From the NCBI GenBank assembly GCA_022605955.1, contig JAKCOZ010000022.1, positions 2,790,001 through 2,854,000 on the forward strand: a stretch of DNA of 64,000 bases. Reading direction: 5' to 3'. The number at the start of each line of letters is the position of its first letter. Position 1 is the stretch's first letter. Origin of the DNA: Rallus limicola. Taxonomy: Eukaryota; Chordata; Aves; Gruiformes; Rallidae. Of this stretch, positions 45,716 to 58,926 are shown piece by piece. Position numbers and translations under genes: made by a program. The notes beneath the pieces were generated by a model that had not been told where the DNA came from, searched no databases, and saw nothing but the letters and a program-made list of their open reading frames with translations.

Positions 45716-48700
45716 AAACTGGCACAAACTACCCAATGCAACACCTCTGTTTTTTGTGCTAGAGCAGAAAAACAGAAGTCTAGTTTCTGGACTTGTATTT
45801 GTACTATTTCTTGCCCTTCATTAGTTTCTCAATGTGGAAACCATTCTTAGATACAAAATAAACAGTACTCCATCTCCAACTGAACTGCAGGAAGTCTTTC
45901 CCTGGGACTAGGAACTGTGATGAAAACCTGAAGCCACTCACAATGGCAGTCAAAGTGCAGGTAAACACTTGGCAGGATTCAAAGCAACAACTCAAAAGTT
46001 CCCCTGAATAAAGTCTTTTCTTTGTACCAGAGCAAATATCTTTAAAAAATAAAAATAAAAGATTCCCAAAAGAAGCCATCTTAAATGGCTCTGCTCATTC
46101 CCAGGAAGCTTAGCAGTACTTTTGAGAAATGCAAAAACCCAGCGTTTACAATGCAAGAGAAGGAATCACATAGGCTTCATGGAGTCAGACTTTTATTTAT
46201 CATATCTAATTTTATGGAACTGGACCTCCTCAGTAGTTGCAAGCTTTTCACATGAACTCTGCCTTTCCAGCTGCAGGGTGCACAAGGGGACTTGCTGTAA
46301 CAAGGAAGATTTACAGTGCACACGGTGAGAAACCCATCTGGTTATTGATAAACATTGCTCAGCTTTCTAAACGCTGTGAAAGTTTGTTCAGGGTAGTCCA
46401 TTGCTGTCCTGCAATCCATTGCTTGTGCCTGGGATTAATTTAGTTAACTCTAGCTCAAACATGGTCCTTCTTTTAACATAGTTAAACATTAGTTTTCTAT
46501 AACCCCATTGTAGTATATCAGCATCACTTGGGTGTATGTAATTCAATTTCGTGCTGAACTCTGGTACCTCAGAGAGCAACATTACAGGGAAAAAATAGTT
46601 TGGAAAGACTTTGTTCATACTTTCTGTGGCAAGAAAATAGCATATGACTATATACATGGTACAAGCAGTTCAGCAAGGTGTGCTTTGCTACAAAAGCACA
46701 CGCTTAACTGAGTTTTGTATTTTATAAAAACAAGGGATTTTATTGTTTTAATGACATTCACTTTCTGGTGACATTTAGATTTCTCCTCTTTCTTGTTGTA
46801 AGGAAAGGTAGCACACAAGATAAGGGATCCTTATAAAAATATTTTGGCCAATTATGCATCCAAATAAATATCCTCAATTGCCTGTGGCACATAGACGTAA
46901 TTAGACAATATATTTCTTTTAAGGCATGAGACTGTTTAGAGATGTGGTTGAATAAGCACATCAAAATACTGAGTTTCTCAACAGCTGAGCCAGAAAGGTC
47001 AGGAGAAAACTATTAAAATCCATGTCTTCCTTGAAGGAGCGAAATAGAGAAACCATGGTAAACCATGGAGAAGGGGAAAAGAGGAGATGAAGAAAGTTAT
47101 TATTGTAGAAACAGGTTTGTCAGAAGCAAAAACTGAACAAGAATGTTTCCAAGCTACATTATAAATGCAATCATTAGTACTTAATTTATCTTACACCTGT
47201 CAGGCTTCTTCATGTTCCATCAGGATTTTGCCACCGCTTCCCTTTCTCCTGTGTGTCTGTTTGTGTCCACTCAGGGCCAGCTGGTGCAGTGCAGCTCTGT
47301 AACATGGTGTCAGACTGGTGGGAAAAGACCAGTGTGAGAAGGGGCTGAAAGGAGCCTTCCTGTGAACACACTTGGAGTGGTGTTGAAGCTCAGGCTCTTG
47401 GCCTTTGCATGAGCTGTTTTCCAAACATGCCTGTACAAGACACTGATCTGGACTGCAGATTGACTTCCCAGCTTCATCACCAACCTCTCTAGTCACCATG
47501 GACTTCTCTCAAAATGACTGTGACCACTTGATAGTAGCCAGGTTCAGGCCTGCACTTCTGAATAGGCTGAAGATGTCTAAAGAACTACAGAGCAAGTGCA
47601 CAGCTGCAGAAAAGCTTGCACATTCACATAATCTTAATTTCACTAGTCTACAAACCAGAAAGTTTGGTTTAGTGACAATTGTTCTTCACGTAGACAAGGC
47701 AAAGCCAGCTTTATTCTAACTGTTAAACAGACTTTGTTGGGTTTTTGTTGGGTTTGGGTTTTTTTACCTGGGTCGCTGCTTCTATTTTCTGCTTATCATT
47801 CTTTTCTGTTTTTTTTAAACTACACAAAGAAGCCACATGCTCATATTCCATACCATATTCTAAAGTAGCAAGTGTGCTACAGTGACCGTCCCTCTGCTCC
47901 CACTGTGAGAAGTGAAACCTCTGCACCTCCAGAGACGAGCATGTTTGCTATTACAAGCTTGAGCTCAAAAGGTGAGATTCATGAACAAACAGCAGGTCGA
48001 GTGCATAGGACAATACTCTGCTTGGTATGTTGCATAAGCACCTCTGAAATACTGGATATACTAAAGAAACTGTGCTATGCAATGATCACCTTGGGAACAC
48101 TTATAAGCAAATATAATTAGAAAAGTAAAATCAGGAGAGAGAAGACCAGTGTGAATCATTAACAAGTCCAGTTAAACCTAATAGAGGAAGCATGTAGAAG
48201 ATTGGTTAGTTAGGTAGGTAAATATGTATGATGGAATATTTCTATTTGGCTAAGATGTCCAAGTCCCTAAGACTTTTCTCTTTGCCAGTCACTTCTATTT
48301 CAGATCACCAGTCTATAAAAAGAAAGAGCTAATATATACCAGCGTACATGTAGCAACAGAGCAAGTATCTATATAAATATCCCTCAGAAGAGAATTGCCC
48401 ACTCCCTATCATCTCATGCAAAGACAGACACGGAGAGTTATGGGTTTGCAGGAAATCTGCTTCAGTACAAAATTCTGCTCGAAATCTTTTTGAAGTAGGT
48501 GGGAGGGCAGAGGTAGAAGTAAGAGAAAGTCACCCCTTCTCCATCCAATCACCTCTGCAACACTGCCAAATCTTTGCATTACCCAAGAAGTATGCTGCAG
48601 AGCTCCCACTTCACAAGTGCACCACAATACCCTCAGCTAACAGATTTGGTTCAAAAGAGTTAAGAGCAGTAAACCAGTTGGACCAAGCCATCACAGAAGC

Positions 48701-49035
48701 AATGTTAAAAATAAAACAAATGTCTTGAGCTGAAGTAATTTACATGGTTGCATTTTGTTGTGTGTTTTCAGCTTTCTCTGCAGTGCTAGACAGATTTTTC
48801 CTGGGGCACAGAATGGTCTTTTTCTCGAGAACGCGTGATCCAGCCAGTCCTCAATAGTGCTGAACTCTTGACACAGCCATGTGGACTGCCAGCTAAGCCA
48901 ACACTGAGAAGGATCTCACTGCAGTATGGAATCAGCCATGAAGAAAGATACATTTTCCTTTAAAAGCCCTGTTTCCCCACAGAGTTTAAGCCCTTGTGGT
49001 TTGACCATTTAACTCTTTTTACGTATTCTGCTTTT
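45716..49035. other. Noncoding DNA, about 3.3 kb
   Basis: No gene recognised. The part at 47210-47470 is clearly less AT-rich than its surroundings and has a minus-strand frame of 99 codons without motifs; it may be an unrecognised old transposon. The rest is AT-rich unique sequence. Confidence 0.5.
47734..47765. repeat. TTGTTGGGTTT-type low-complexity tract
   Basis: TTGTTGGG occurs twice, followed by TTTGGG and a T-run. The tract is G/T-only over 32 bases. It is not telomeric, because the unit is irregular. Confidence 0.8.
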
Positions 49036-49052
49036 AAATAAATAAATAAATA
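49036..49052. repeat. (AAAT)4 microsatellite
   Basis: Four perfect AAAT units plus one A. Confidence 0.92.
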
Positions 49053-49419
49053 CATAATGCACACAATACATTACCCATCACAAAAAAAAACAACACCTAG
49101 ATTCAAGGCCATGAAGTGGAGGATTAACCATATCCCTGGAAGGAGGCTATCTTCTGGAAAGGTATTTTCTGTAATACCCTGCATGCTCTCCAGTGGTTTT
49201 CATGAATTCTCCCACTATTGCAATGGATGAGTACACTGCAAAGAGGTAACTATAAAAACTGTAAACCAAAGAGTTCATTTTTCTCTAGTGGTGAATTCCA
49301 AACAACAGATCTTTTGCCTAGCCAAGATACTACTTTATTGCATGCTATAAACTCTGTCCTGGTCCCATAAAGAGAATTCTTAAATGACTGACTTGTCTAA
49401 CCATCTAGCTACTAACCTC

Positions 49420-49690
49420 TGTGGGCTTTTTACCTAACCTGTCTGAGAAGGGCTTTTTTTGGAGAATGCTGAAAGACAGAGGGAGCTTTACTAATAGCTA
49501 TAATTACATGCTCGGGGTAATTTAGTTGAAAATGAGAGGCATAGTGTTTTCATGTGGCTGTAATATTGCTATGTCTCACAGTTAGGGGAGAAGCGGGAAG
49601 TCACGGGGAACCTACAAATTAGATAAATTGGATCAAAGCTAAGAAAGCCATCTGCAGATTTACCTGTGACAACCTGTTTGCCCGACAACA
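49420..49690. promoter_or_regulatory. Candidate conserved noncoding element (inferred)
   Basis: A repeat-free block with GCTATAATTACATGC near 49496, GGGGTAATTTAG near 49515 and CTGTAATATTGC near 49558. It keeps a few CpGs (GAAGCGGGAAGTCACGGGG near 49592), which are rare in this window. No open frame of interest crosses it. The call rests on texture only. Confidence 0.27.
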
Positions 49691-50848
49691 CAGGCAGTGA
49701 TGAAGCAAACAAGCAAAGCACTAGCATATGCTGCTCAAGAGACAGCAGTAAACCACAGTGGAAAGCAAATTTTATTGCTACGTCCTGTTTCTAAGTACCA
49801 TCAAAATGTTTTCATATTTCATCCCCGTGAGCGTGCACTGCCTATTAACACAGCGGCAGCGCGCCACAAGCTAGCACCATGGGCAAGGCTTAATCATCCA
49901 CCTCTACTGCCCAGGCAGGCAACAGGTTCAGAATAATATGAGGACATGTCTGTTCCTACCATTCTGTCTTAAAATATGAAAATTATATCATTGAATTCCT
50001 GACCCAGGTTAAAGAGTTGCAAAACCTTTCAGTCTTAAATGTCTCCTTTTATTTCTCTGTTAGTCAAAGGCTAACCCTTTGATTCATGACTACTTAGAAA
50101 TCAAACCATACTGACCACTCACAGGCATAGGGACAAGGGTGGAAGGAACAGAGTCAATACAAAAGAAAAGCCAAACCAGCAAGCAGCAAAGATCTTCCAA
50201 AGAAGGCTTATCTATATGCAGTGATGGCTGCCTGCTGTACTACGTGACTTGAAAGAAGAAGAAAAAACCCAGCTCCCTCTCTTTCCCTCCATAGATGCTT
50301 CATTTGTTGTTCAGAGCAGAATGGTGCAGCAGATACTGCTACAACAGCCTGTGACATAGAACATTTCCCCCAGACCCCTTAGCAAGCCCCACAACATCAC
50401 TGCTATCCAGCGCACAGGTCATGAGTCTGTCATATGACAGAACCAGCCAGAAGCCTTTCACACTGGTGTTTCTTTTTGTCCATCAGCAGTCAAGGCTTGT
50501 GTGAATACTTTCCTGCCCTCAGTTTTTATATGGATTACAGCACAGCACCTATCCTATCACCTAGGGTTTATGCACAAAGTTATTAAGAGCCAGCAATGTG
50601 TCTGAAAAGATGCATTACCTGACAGAAAGCACATTCCATCCAGCTAGAAAGGATGGATGTTTCCCGTGCCTATCTCACCATGGACCACAGCTACCTCACC
50701 ATGCTTTTTGTGCACTGTAAACAGACCACAGGCTGTAGCCCATAGATGATCCAACTCAAATACAAATTGATTCCATTTCTTATGTCATATTTCATTTATT
50801 ATTACCTTGGAGCTGCAAATATCTTGAACCAGACTTCTCCTTTTTCAG
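49691..50848. other. Noncoding DNA
   Basis: No gene or repeat recognised. A short CpG-containing patch (ACACAGCGGCAGCGCGCCAC, about 49848-49867) stands out slightly from the AT-rich background. Confidence 0.5.
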
Positions 50849-50932
50849 GAGACACTGCAGCAACATGTTTCAATGGAAGACTCAGGGATTTCTATGATGA
50901 TATACGTGATGTTTTCTTGAACCTCTCACTAG
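50849..50932 (+). other. Candidate internal exon (unconfirmed)
   Basis: An 84-base segment is preceded by CTTCTCCTTTTTCAG, a strong splice-acceptor form with an uninterrupted pyrimidine tract, and followed by CTAG then GTACAC, a weak donor. The open frame reads DTAATCFNGRLRDFY and then DDIRDVFLNLSL. The length is a multiple of three and both boundaries are in phase 1, so the segment could be skipped or inserted without a frameshift. The frame also extends through the flanks (50746-51036). I do not recognise the protein, and chance is a serious alternative. Confidence 0.22.
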
Positions 50933-53900
50933 GTACACTCAATACATTTCCATCTGTGACAGGTGTTCTAGGCACACAGCAGGTATTGCACTCATATTTG
51001 ACATGTAAATTGGCAATGCTTGCCCAGGACCAGTGAAATGGTCACTTTAAAAACTAAGTATCAGTTTGGAAGAGGGAAATCTTTCCTACCAGAATTCTCT
51101 TTGGGAAGGAGAAAGCTTTTGCCAGAGCAAAAGATGAAAAAGTGAGAAGCTATCAGAGGAATCAAGGCACTGCTAAACATAATGACTAACATTTGTGAAC
51201 AATTAGGTAACTCTCTACTGAGATTGCTCCACATGAAAGCAGCTTTAAAGGTTAAATGGTTTAATTCCAAGAGGAAGCTTAAAGATTAAGCAAAACTGCA
51301 TTGTGAAATGCTTTGGGGAATGGTTTCTTCATAAACAGAGACTACACTTGTGCATAACTGGCTGCACACACAGATACGCTTCTGTACGAGGGACAGTTGT
51401 CCCATCCATAACAGAAAAATTATAACACCTATATATTTAGTATTTTCTCCCAGTTCTTAATATAAATATTGGCAGATTTTGTTAGCTTTGTTGCAGGGAG
51501 ATTAATCTTTGGCAGCTTGCAAACTTGTAAGTTAAATGAGAACACTGCAGGATGACAGAAATACCAGCATTGGGAAACAGCCTTACAGAAGTTCTCTAAC
51601 ATGAAATGCAAACTTTTGAATTACTGGAACTGAGAGGGCTTTTGACAGCTAATTATGTTGGACAATGTCCTAGAAGACCATCTAGAGATCTGGCTTCTGC
51701 CAGCTTTGCTTTTTACATTGGCCAGTATTTCTGTAGTTGGTAACAAAAGCAAATCTATACTACAACCTACATTATCATTAAAATATTGTTTTCCAGTGCT
51801 AGCAAAAGCCCTTTACATTAGCCTTAACCAAAATAAAAAATTTTTAAAAACAACAGATTTTTGCAGTGAGTTGAGTAGCTGAATATAGTCAGGAGTCTCA
51901 GCATTTGTTTATGTATTTTAAGGACAAGGTAAGCTTTTAAGGATGAAGCTTTTTCCCAAGCTTCACCACAAACCAAAGCCTTGCTGATGCATCTCCAGTT
52001 ACAAAAGCTTCAACACAACTTGGGTCCTTTTTAAGTTAGCAAAGGGTTGTTCAGGGATATGCCACCAAAGCTTTTCAATGGACTTCATTTTATTTTTTGA
52101 CCAAGAAGCAGAGACAAAACTCCAGAATGGAGAATGATATCGGTAAGAGAGTTCCACAGAGAGAATGGATGTGCCTTTTGTTTAAGCTCTAGGACTCAAA
52201 TGTCCATATTGATTATAATTCCAACAGCTCTACAGTGAACCACTCACTTTCTCAGCACTAAAGTTTAATCACCTTTGGTTCTTTGAACATGGCAATACTT
52301 CAGTAGGTATTTAATATTGATGCAGAGCCAACAGTATAGTCTCATACCTTGCCTTTGTGTCAATCAGGGCAGCTTGTAGATCTAACATTAAAAGGCAGTA
52401 ATAGAATAGTAGAGGCTACACAACAGTTACAGAGCAATCCAGCCAAATGCCAGTGATGGCAGTGAGGTTAAAACATACGACTTGGGCTAATTCAATAGGT
52501 GATACAAAACAAGATACTAAACTTGGATTGCCATAAGAAGCTGTAATCCATTTTGAATGGTAGGCCATCAGAAAACTATCACTGATAATGTCAGAAAATG
52601 AATTATCTGAATATTAATGACAGAGAGCACTTCTCACTTCAAAATCTTTCTATTTTTCAACCAGCTATAAAAGAATGTACCAAAGGTAGGAGAAAGCCAT
52701 TATCATTTTGTGCTGCTTTTATAGATATGGCACAAATCAGGAAAATCTTTGTGAGGCCCAGCTAAGGCTTCACCTATAAAACTGTCTGCCATTTCAAAAC
52801 TCAGTGGTAGAAGTGTCAGACAAAAGAAGGACACTTAAAGAACAGAAAATTACTTAAATGGCTACAGAAATTGAATTATGAGGAATGTATTAAAGAAACA
52901 CATTTATACTTCTGTAGTTAATAAAAAGGCTAAGAGGGAACTAAAATTTGATTAACTGCTTTTCAGATCTCAGCATGCTTCATGGACTACATTACAGAAC
53001 CAAATGGAGCTTCTCTGAATACGTTCTGATCATTATCAATGCTCCAAAACCACACCCTTCTGTCAAGAAAAACAATCCTGGCTGGCTAGAGAAAAACGAG
53101 TAGTCGTGTATTCACCAATGAGAAGAAAAAGCATTTATACAATAAACAGAGAAATTAAGATAATTTCAGTCCTGCACTGTTGATTTTGTTGTAGTCATAT
53201 TAAACCTAGCAGATAATAAAATTTTACAAGGCTGAATTGGACTCTGGTATATTATTAGATTTTCTTTGTGCTTCGCTAATCAAATACACTCAATACCCAC
53301 TTCAGTCACTGAGTTCCTACTATGCACTTTTTTAAAAAATTAAGCATTGGGATTTGGATTATTTATATATTTACCTCTTCACATGTTCCCAATTATTAAA
53401 AACATATTAGGTATACCCAGAATCATGGATTTTTACCACTTAGGAAACTTTTACATCACTTTGAACATGAGGACAGAGAGAAAGAAGGAAAGTTTAGAAA
53501 CTATATTGTAGCAATCTTACCATACTAAAAATGTCACTTAAAGTCTTCATGGCATCAAACATAGGAAGCAATATTTTATTTAATGTTTCTGTCAACAAGT
53601 ACTCACATACATACAGACCATATTTACTCATAATGTCCTGCAGAGCCAGCTAGAGTACTGGGTTGACCTCAGTGGAATTTGACAATCCGAGCTACTTTTT
53701 AAAAGTTGTTATTGTATTATGTTTTTTCTCAGAAATTATATTATCTTCACTCTGAAATTTTATTTTCTAGCACCTATAAAATCACCATCTTAAAATAGAT
53801 TATTAGTAAATTACCAGATTTGGGGGGGGTAGTCTTACACTCTTTTTGCAGCCTTTTACACTTCACTCTTTAGAGCCTAAACATTTAATATATGAGCTCA

Positions 53901-54709
53901 TGCCCTGTGGTATTGCAGTTCTCCACTTTTTGGCACTTAATATGCTGATGAAACCTGGTCTATCCTGTTGCATAAACCAGCCACATCTAACCTTGTCTTG
54001 GACACTGAGTTTAGGAAAAGTTTTCCAGCCACTTCCAGAATTCAAATGGAAAAAGTGTATTAAAAAAAACCCTTATAACTAAATAAATATCCTCAGGACT
54101 CATACAATTGTTAACCAAAGTCACCCACAGTCTGATTTATTTACACTCCTGGTGTATATAAAACCATTTTCAGAGAAAACTTCTGCTTGAAAGACAATGA
54201 GAGGAAAGACTCAGATCAGGAAACAGTAGTGAGTGAATTCCAGGCATGGAGATTCATTCTTTGGTTAATGCATTCAGTTGTGTGGTTTTTCTTTTATGTA
54301 AATAGATTTGCTGCACTCACCAGGTTTCAATCCTCATTTTGCTTTGCTGTCTCTTACTGAAAGCACATCAACCTTGAAAATGTTCAGACAAGAAAACCAG
54401 AATAACTGCAACACTTGGTCATTCACATATTATAATGTCAATATAAACACAACAGTGAAAAGATAAAAATACATTCAGTTCTATTTCCTACATTAAAATG
54501 TAAGGAAGGTGTTGGCATCTGTATCTATCAAATAGCAAACACTGCAAGAAAACCTGATAAAGACCTCAAAGCAGGCAATGCTTTTATCACTTGAAATGCT
54601 GAAAGCTTTCCCACACCAATTCTGAAATAGCTGCAAGCTGTATGACAGCAAGATCCAGCATCCTTTGACCTCCAAATCATTTCTTATGAATGTATTTAAT
54701 TGTTTCTTA
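50933..54709. other. AT-rich noncoding DNA, about 3.8 kb
   Basis: No gene, RNA gene or transposon recognised. A run of eight or nine G lies near 53822-53829. The open frames are below 80 codons. Confidence 0.55.
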
Positions 54710-55033
54710 GTGATGCATATAAATACCTGAAGAGCAAGTACAAAGATGGAGCCGGGCTCCTTTCAGTATTGTCCAGTGACAGGACTAGAGGCAACGGCCA
54801 CAAACAGAAACACAGGAGGTTCCCCCTGACCATCAGGAAACACTTTTTCACTGTAAGAGTGACCAAGCACTGGCACAGGTTGCCCAGAGAGGTTGTGGAG
54901 TCTCCATTCTTAGAGATACTCAAAACCTGTCTGTATGCAGTCCTGGGCAGCCTGCTCTAGGTTACCCTGCCTGAGCAGGAAGGTTGGATGAGCTGACCCC
55001 AAAGATCCCTTCCAAACTCAACCATTCCATGAT
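54710..55033 (+). mobile_element. CR1 LINE 3' end with an intact terminal reading frame
   Basis: A plus-strand, 5'-truncated CR1. The ORF2 C-terminus is open from 54710 to its stop at 54958-54960. It shows in order YKYLKSKYKDGAG, SSDRTRGNGHK, IRKHFFTVRVTKHW, RLPREVVESPFLEIL and a final VLGSLL. The 3' UTR follows (GAGCAGGAAGGTTGGATGAG, then ATCCCTTCCAAACTC) and ends near CCATTCCATGAT, a degraded terminal repeat. Of the CR1 copies here this is the only one whose terminal frame has no visible frameshift. Confidence 0.93.
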
Positions 55034-58000
55034 TTGGTTTCACTGATCCAGCAAATCCTTCAAATACCCATGCACAGCTCCACAAATGCTCTGTGGTTAA
55101 TGATGCAGTAGTACTGAAATAATGAAACTACAGACAATGAAAGCCATGGTAAAAGAACAGAATGAGGAATCATCAGCCCTCTGTACAGCAATCTCAGTCC
55201 ATGGGCAACTTATTATTAGGGCAAATTAGGCTAAGAGCTGAACTGCAGAACATACTGATTTATACTGGGCTGTTAGTCTGTCAATAATCTGGTAAAATAC
55301 ATTTGTTCTGAGGTGTATATGTCAGAGGCTATTTTCTCAAAGAAGCTAATGAATAAAAGGGTAGGACAGTGCTGTCATTTCAACTCGGATCAAAACTCAC
55401 ATTTTACATACCTTACAGGATTCTTTATAAATGTAAGAAACAACAACATTTTTTTCATTAGGTATCTTCATTAATTTAACTAAACAGTGCAGAGGTCTGA
55501 AGAAAAAACTGATACATCCAAATATGGGATAATCTTTTCAAAAAATATCTTTTATATGCTGATGATCATGCTCTTCCAATGCCAATGAACATGCTATAAG
55601 CTAATTTTCTTATTTGACATCTAAGTTAGCTTCAGATGATTCAAAACAACCCAATTACTTTTATAAGAGTGACCACGGAATAAATACCACCACTGAAAAA
55701 ATGATTCTGTATGTAAACTTCAGCCACAAGAGAAGACTGTTGTAATGTGCTCAGAGTGCTTCTCATTTACACACCTGAATTATAAGGAAATGTTCTACAT
55801 TTCCCCTTGAGGAAGAGGTGAAATATGCTCCACTGAGCTGGAAACTCACTGCTCTTGGTTTTTCTGCCTCAGGATGATTTGGATATTCCCTTTGTAAACC
55901 TGGCAGTTATAGTGGGAAGTTCCACAGGAAACATTTCTTGATGATATGCCATGAAGCCATGACATGTGTGTGTATATATATATACACACATATATTTTTA
56001 TATTCACACACTCTCCAACAAAACTTCATTCTACCTTTATCCCAGTTTCCTTGTAAGCAAGTCCAGCACTGGGCTGGGGACTGCAGTGAGCCCAGCATTC
56101 AGGAGCCACATCCATCAGCCTGCGGCAGAGGAAGGGAAGTTCCTCACAGTCACCTGCCTCCCCAGGCTGCACACAGCAGGATCTGCACTCCCACCCCACG
56201 CTGCCCTCCCCCATCACAGCTGTTCTAGTTGGTTTTCTGTTAAAATAGCTTTGCCTCTGGTCTTTTATAGAGACAAGTTTTTCACGTTTTTTTTTTATTC
56301 TCAGTGCTCTCATGTGCTTTGGTAACATTGATTTAGATCTTGCACAAGAGGTCAAGAAGCAAAATATTCCAGAACTTGTTCCAGGTTACACCGAAGTCTT
56401 TAAGTGCTTTGGCCTTGTTCAGTACTTCACCACTTTCCTTTGACACATATGCCAGACTTCAAAAAGTCATCACTAGTCAGCATCACATGTCCTTACAAAC
56501 AGATGTAACCTATATTGTCACCAGCACTGTCTGGAAGAAAGAACAAATGGGGCCAAGCACTTTATTCTACTTCTTTCAGACATTTTTCAACTTGTGAACA
56601 GTGCACAACTTCAAGGTACTAAACTGGCGAATGCTTTTTTCAGGAAACTGTCCCCTTTCCTAGGACATGATTGTCCTTATGACTTCAGTTTTTATTGCTG
56701 CTGGATGGGACCACAGTACCTCTGAACTAACAAGGGGATTCTGTAATATTCTAAAGAATAAAATTCAATTATGGCTCTGTTACACAGAAGAACAATCCAC
56801 CACGTAAAATGTTGAGCAGAGAAGATGCAAAATTAGCCGTATCCTACACTGTTACAAAAGAAAATACATTAAAACTGTTATCCTTCTCAATATCTGTTTT
56901 ACAGGTAGGAAATTTAGGCATAAACTATCACAAAAATCCAAGGACATATATAATGCAGCATGGTTTTGTTACTACCAGAACATACCCTTCTTGCAGAGCT
57001 GTAAAATATTTCCTCTAAATCCACTCCCTCTCACTCTAACTAAGAAAATACCATTCCTTTATCCCTCTACTGAAAAAAGAAAAAAGTGGGAATATAAATC
57101 TTGCATCTGAAAGCTTAAAAGTTATAGCACTGTCTTCTCCCCCCAGGGTCCTGCTATTATATCTAAATCACTTTGTATTCTAGACAGTGTGGCTACACTG
57201 CCAACACATCAATTATACTTTGCACGGTTTCATTGCTAGATTTACTAAATTCAATATAATTAAGAGTGAACCTTTTAGTCTGAAGCCCATATGCTGTAAG
57301 TATAGGAACAAGTATATCTGAAACTTTCTAAAAAGTTAACCATTAGTGAAACAAATGTATTATTTAAGATCTATAAAGCAGTTACACAAAGTAGGCAACA
57401 TTTAACCTTACAGGAGCACAATGGGCCATGAAGTACAAAGCAAAGATCAGTCTGCCATGAAATTATAAATGAGGCTAAAATACAGACAGACATACTGACT
57501 CCAGGAAGATCCAAATTTAGACCACTGCAAATCTTGAGTAGACTAGAATAGTAACTCATTTTTCTGCTAGAAATAGCTAATTACAGAATCAGAACAAAGT
57601 TCAGCAAGCTGTGCAATTACCAAAATGCAGACAAATTGAATGACAGGTATAATTTCAGTTGTTAGGAAACTGGTAGAGTGCAGGAAAGACCAAGGAAAGC
57701 TGGTCTTGGCACTTGCAGAACTGTTCTAAGACAGATAGTCCCATTCTTGGTAAACAGTAATTAGTAGAACTTTGACTGCCAGTGACAGAGTTTGACCACA
57801 AGAGATACTTATTAACATAAAGGTTAATTTGGTGTTAATGACTGTTTAATTTCACAGATCCTGTCTGTACAAGAATACAAATGCTAGCTTATTAAAGCAG
57901 CTACATCCATTTTTTGTTCTTTCTTCACTGTAACATTTACATTGTACTAGAGATTTAATTTTCTTTTGAAATCTCAGGATTTCTCTAAGAAAACTTGCAA

Positions 58001-58926
58001 AAGAAGAAATTGTTGCATTAAAAACAATTACATGTAATTAAACAATTAAAAACATAAAATTCGTTGCAGCAAACGGTGGTTATAATCAGTGCTGTCACCA
58101 AGGTGCTTTTAATGAAAGCCATATTTATCCCCTTTCAGTGGTAGTTATCATTTTTGCATCAGTATTCTAGAATCAAAAGGATCACAGCATGATTCCCTTC
58201 TGATCAATTACATTTTACTGCAGAGTACCCTCTGATAAGCCTAAGACACTAAACCAGATAAGTTATAAATTATTTTTAAACAGCTTTAAAACAGTTTGTG
58301 CTTTCTTTAATGAACAAAACTGTCCGTTCTTTTTGATCTTATCTAGTTTTTTAGTAGCATGAATGTACCTCTCATCACCTAGAAAAGGGATGACAGAAAC
58401 AATACTGTTCATTTTATAGCTCTGATCAATATCCCCTGCATAAACCCATGGATTGTATGGGGAAAAAACAAGTCCCAGAAACTTCTCTGAAGTTATAACG
58501 CGAAACAGATAAATCCTGCCTTGTTTTAAACAATTTGTGCTTTTCAATAGGCATCTTATCTTAGCTCTTCAGCTACAGAATCTTCTGGATTCTTCTAAAA
58601 GCTCTAAACTTCTAAATGCTCTAAAAAGTGACATGCTGGGTTTTATAAATTAAAGATGGGAACTATGTGGTAAATGTAAAGAAAAAGGTGGACAATCTGA
58701 AGTAGAACCCAGCTCCCACTTTGCTACCTGCAAATAAAAGAAATCATAGCATCTTACAATGAGCATTTTCCTGTAGAATATGTTGAATACAGAGGAGAGG
58801 TGTACATTGAACACTAACCAACCTTGGAAAAATCCCACTTTTTAAGTTAGCACTTTAAAAAAGCTACTCTTGATAAATAGTGTTTATTGCTGAAATAAAT
58901 ATTGTATATTTTTCCTTGTAACCAAG
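55034..58926. other. Noncoding DNA, about 3.9 kb
   Basis: No gene recognised. A GC-richer patch lies at 56040-56235 with frames open on both strands and no known motif. The rest is AT-rich. The minus-strand frame at 58263-58547 (94 codons) was examined and not accepted. Confidence 0.5.
55965..55990. repeat. TG/TA/CA palindromic microsatellite
   Basis: (TG)n runs into (TA)n and then into (CA)n. The 24 bases 55967-55990 form a perfect inverted palindrome. Such arrays can extrude as a cruciform and are prone to length change. Confidence 0.92.

Noticed and set aside
47734..47765. TTTGGG/TTGGG words considered as interstitial telomere repeat
   Set aside because: The vertebrate telomere unit is TTAGGG. 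This tract has no A and an irregular period.
58263..58547. 94-codon minus-strand frame with a protein-like composition (VFSPYNPWVYAGDIDQ)
   Set aside because: I could not match it to any family, and no convincing splice sites or processed-pseudogene tail flank it. Some internal AG and GT words occur, but no consistent exon could be drawn.
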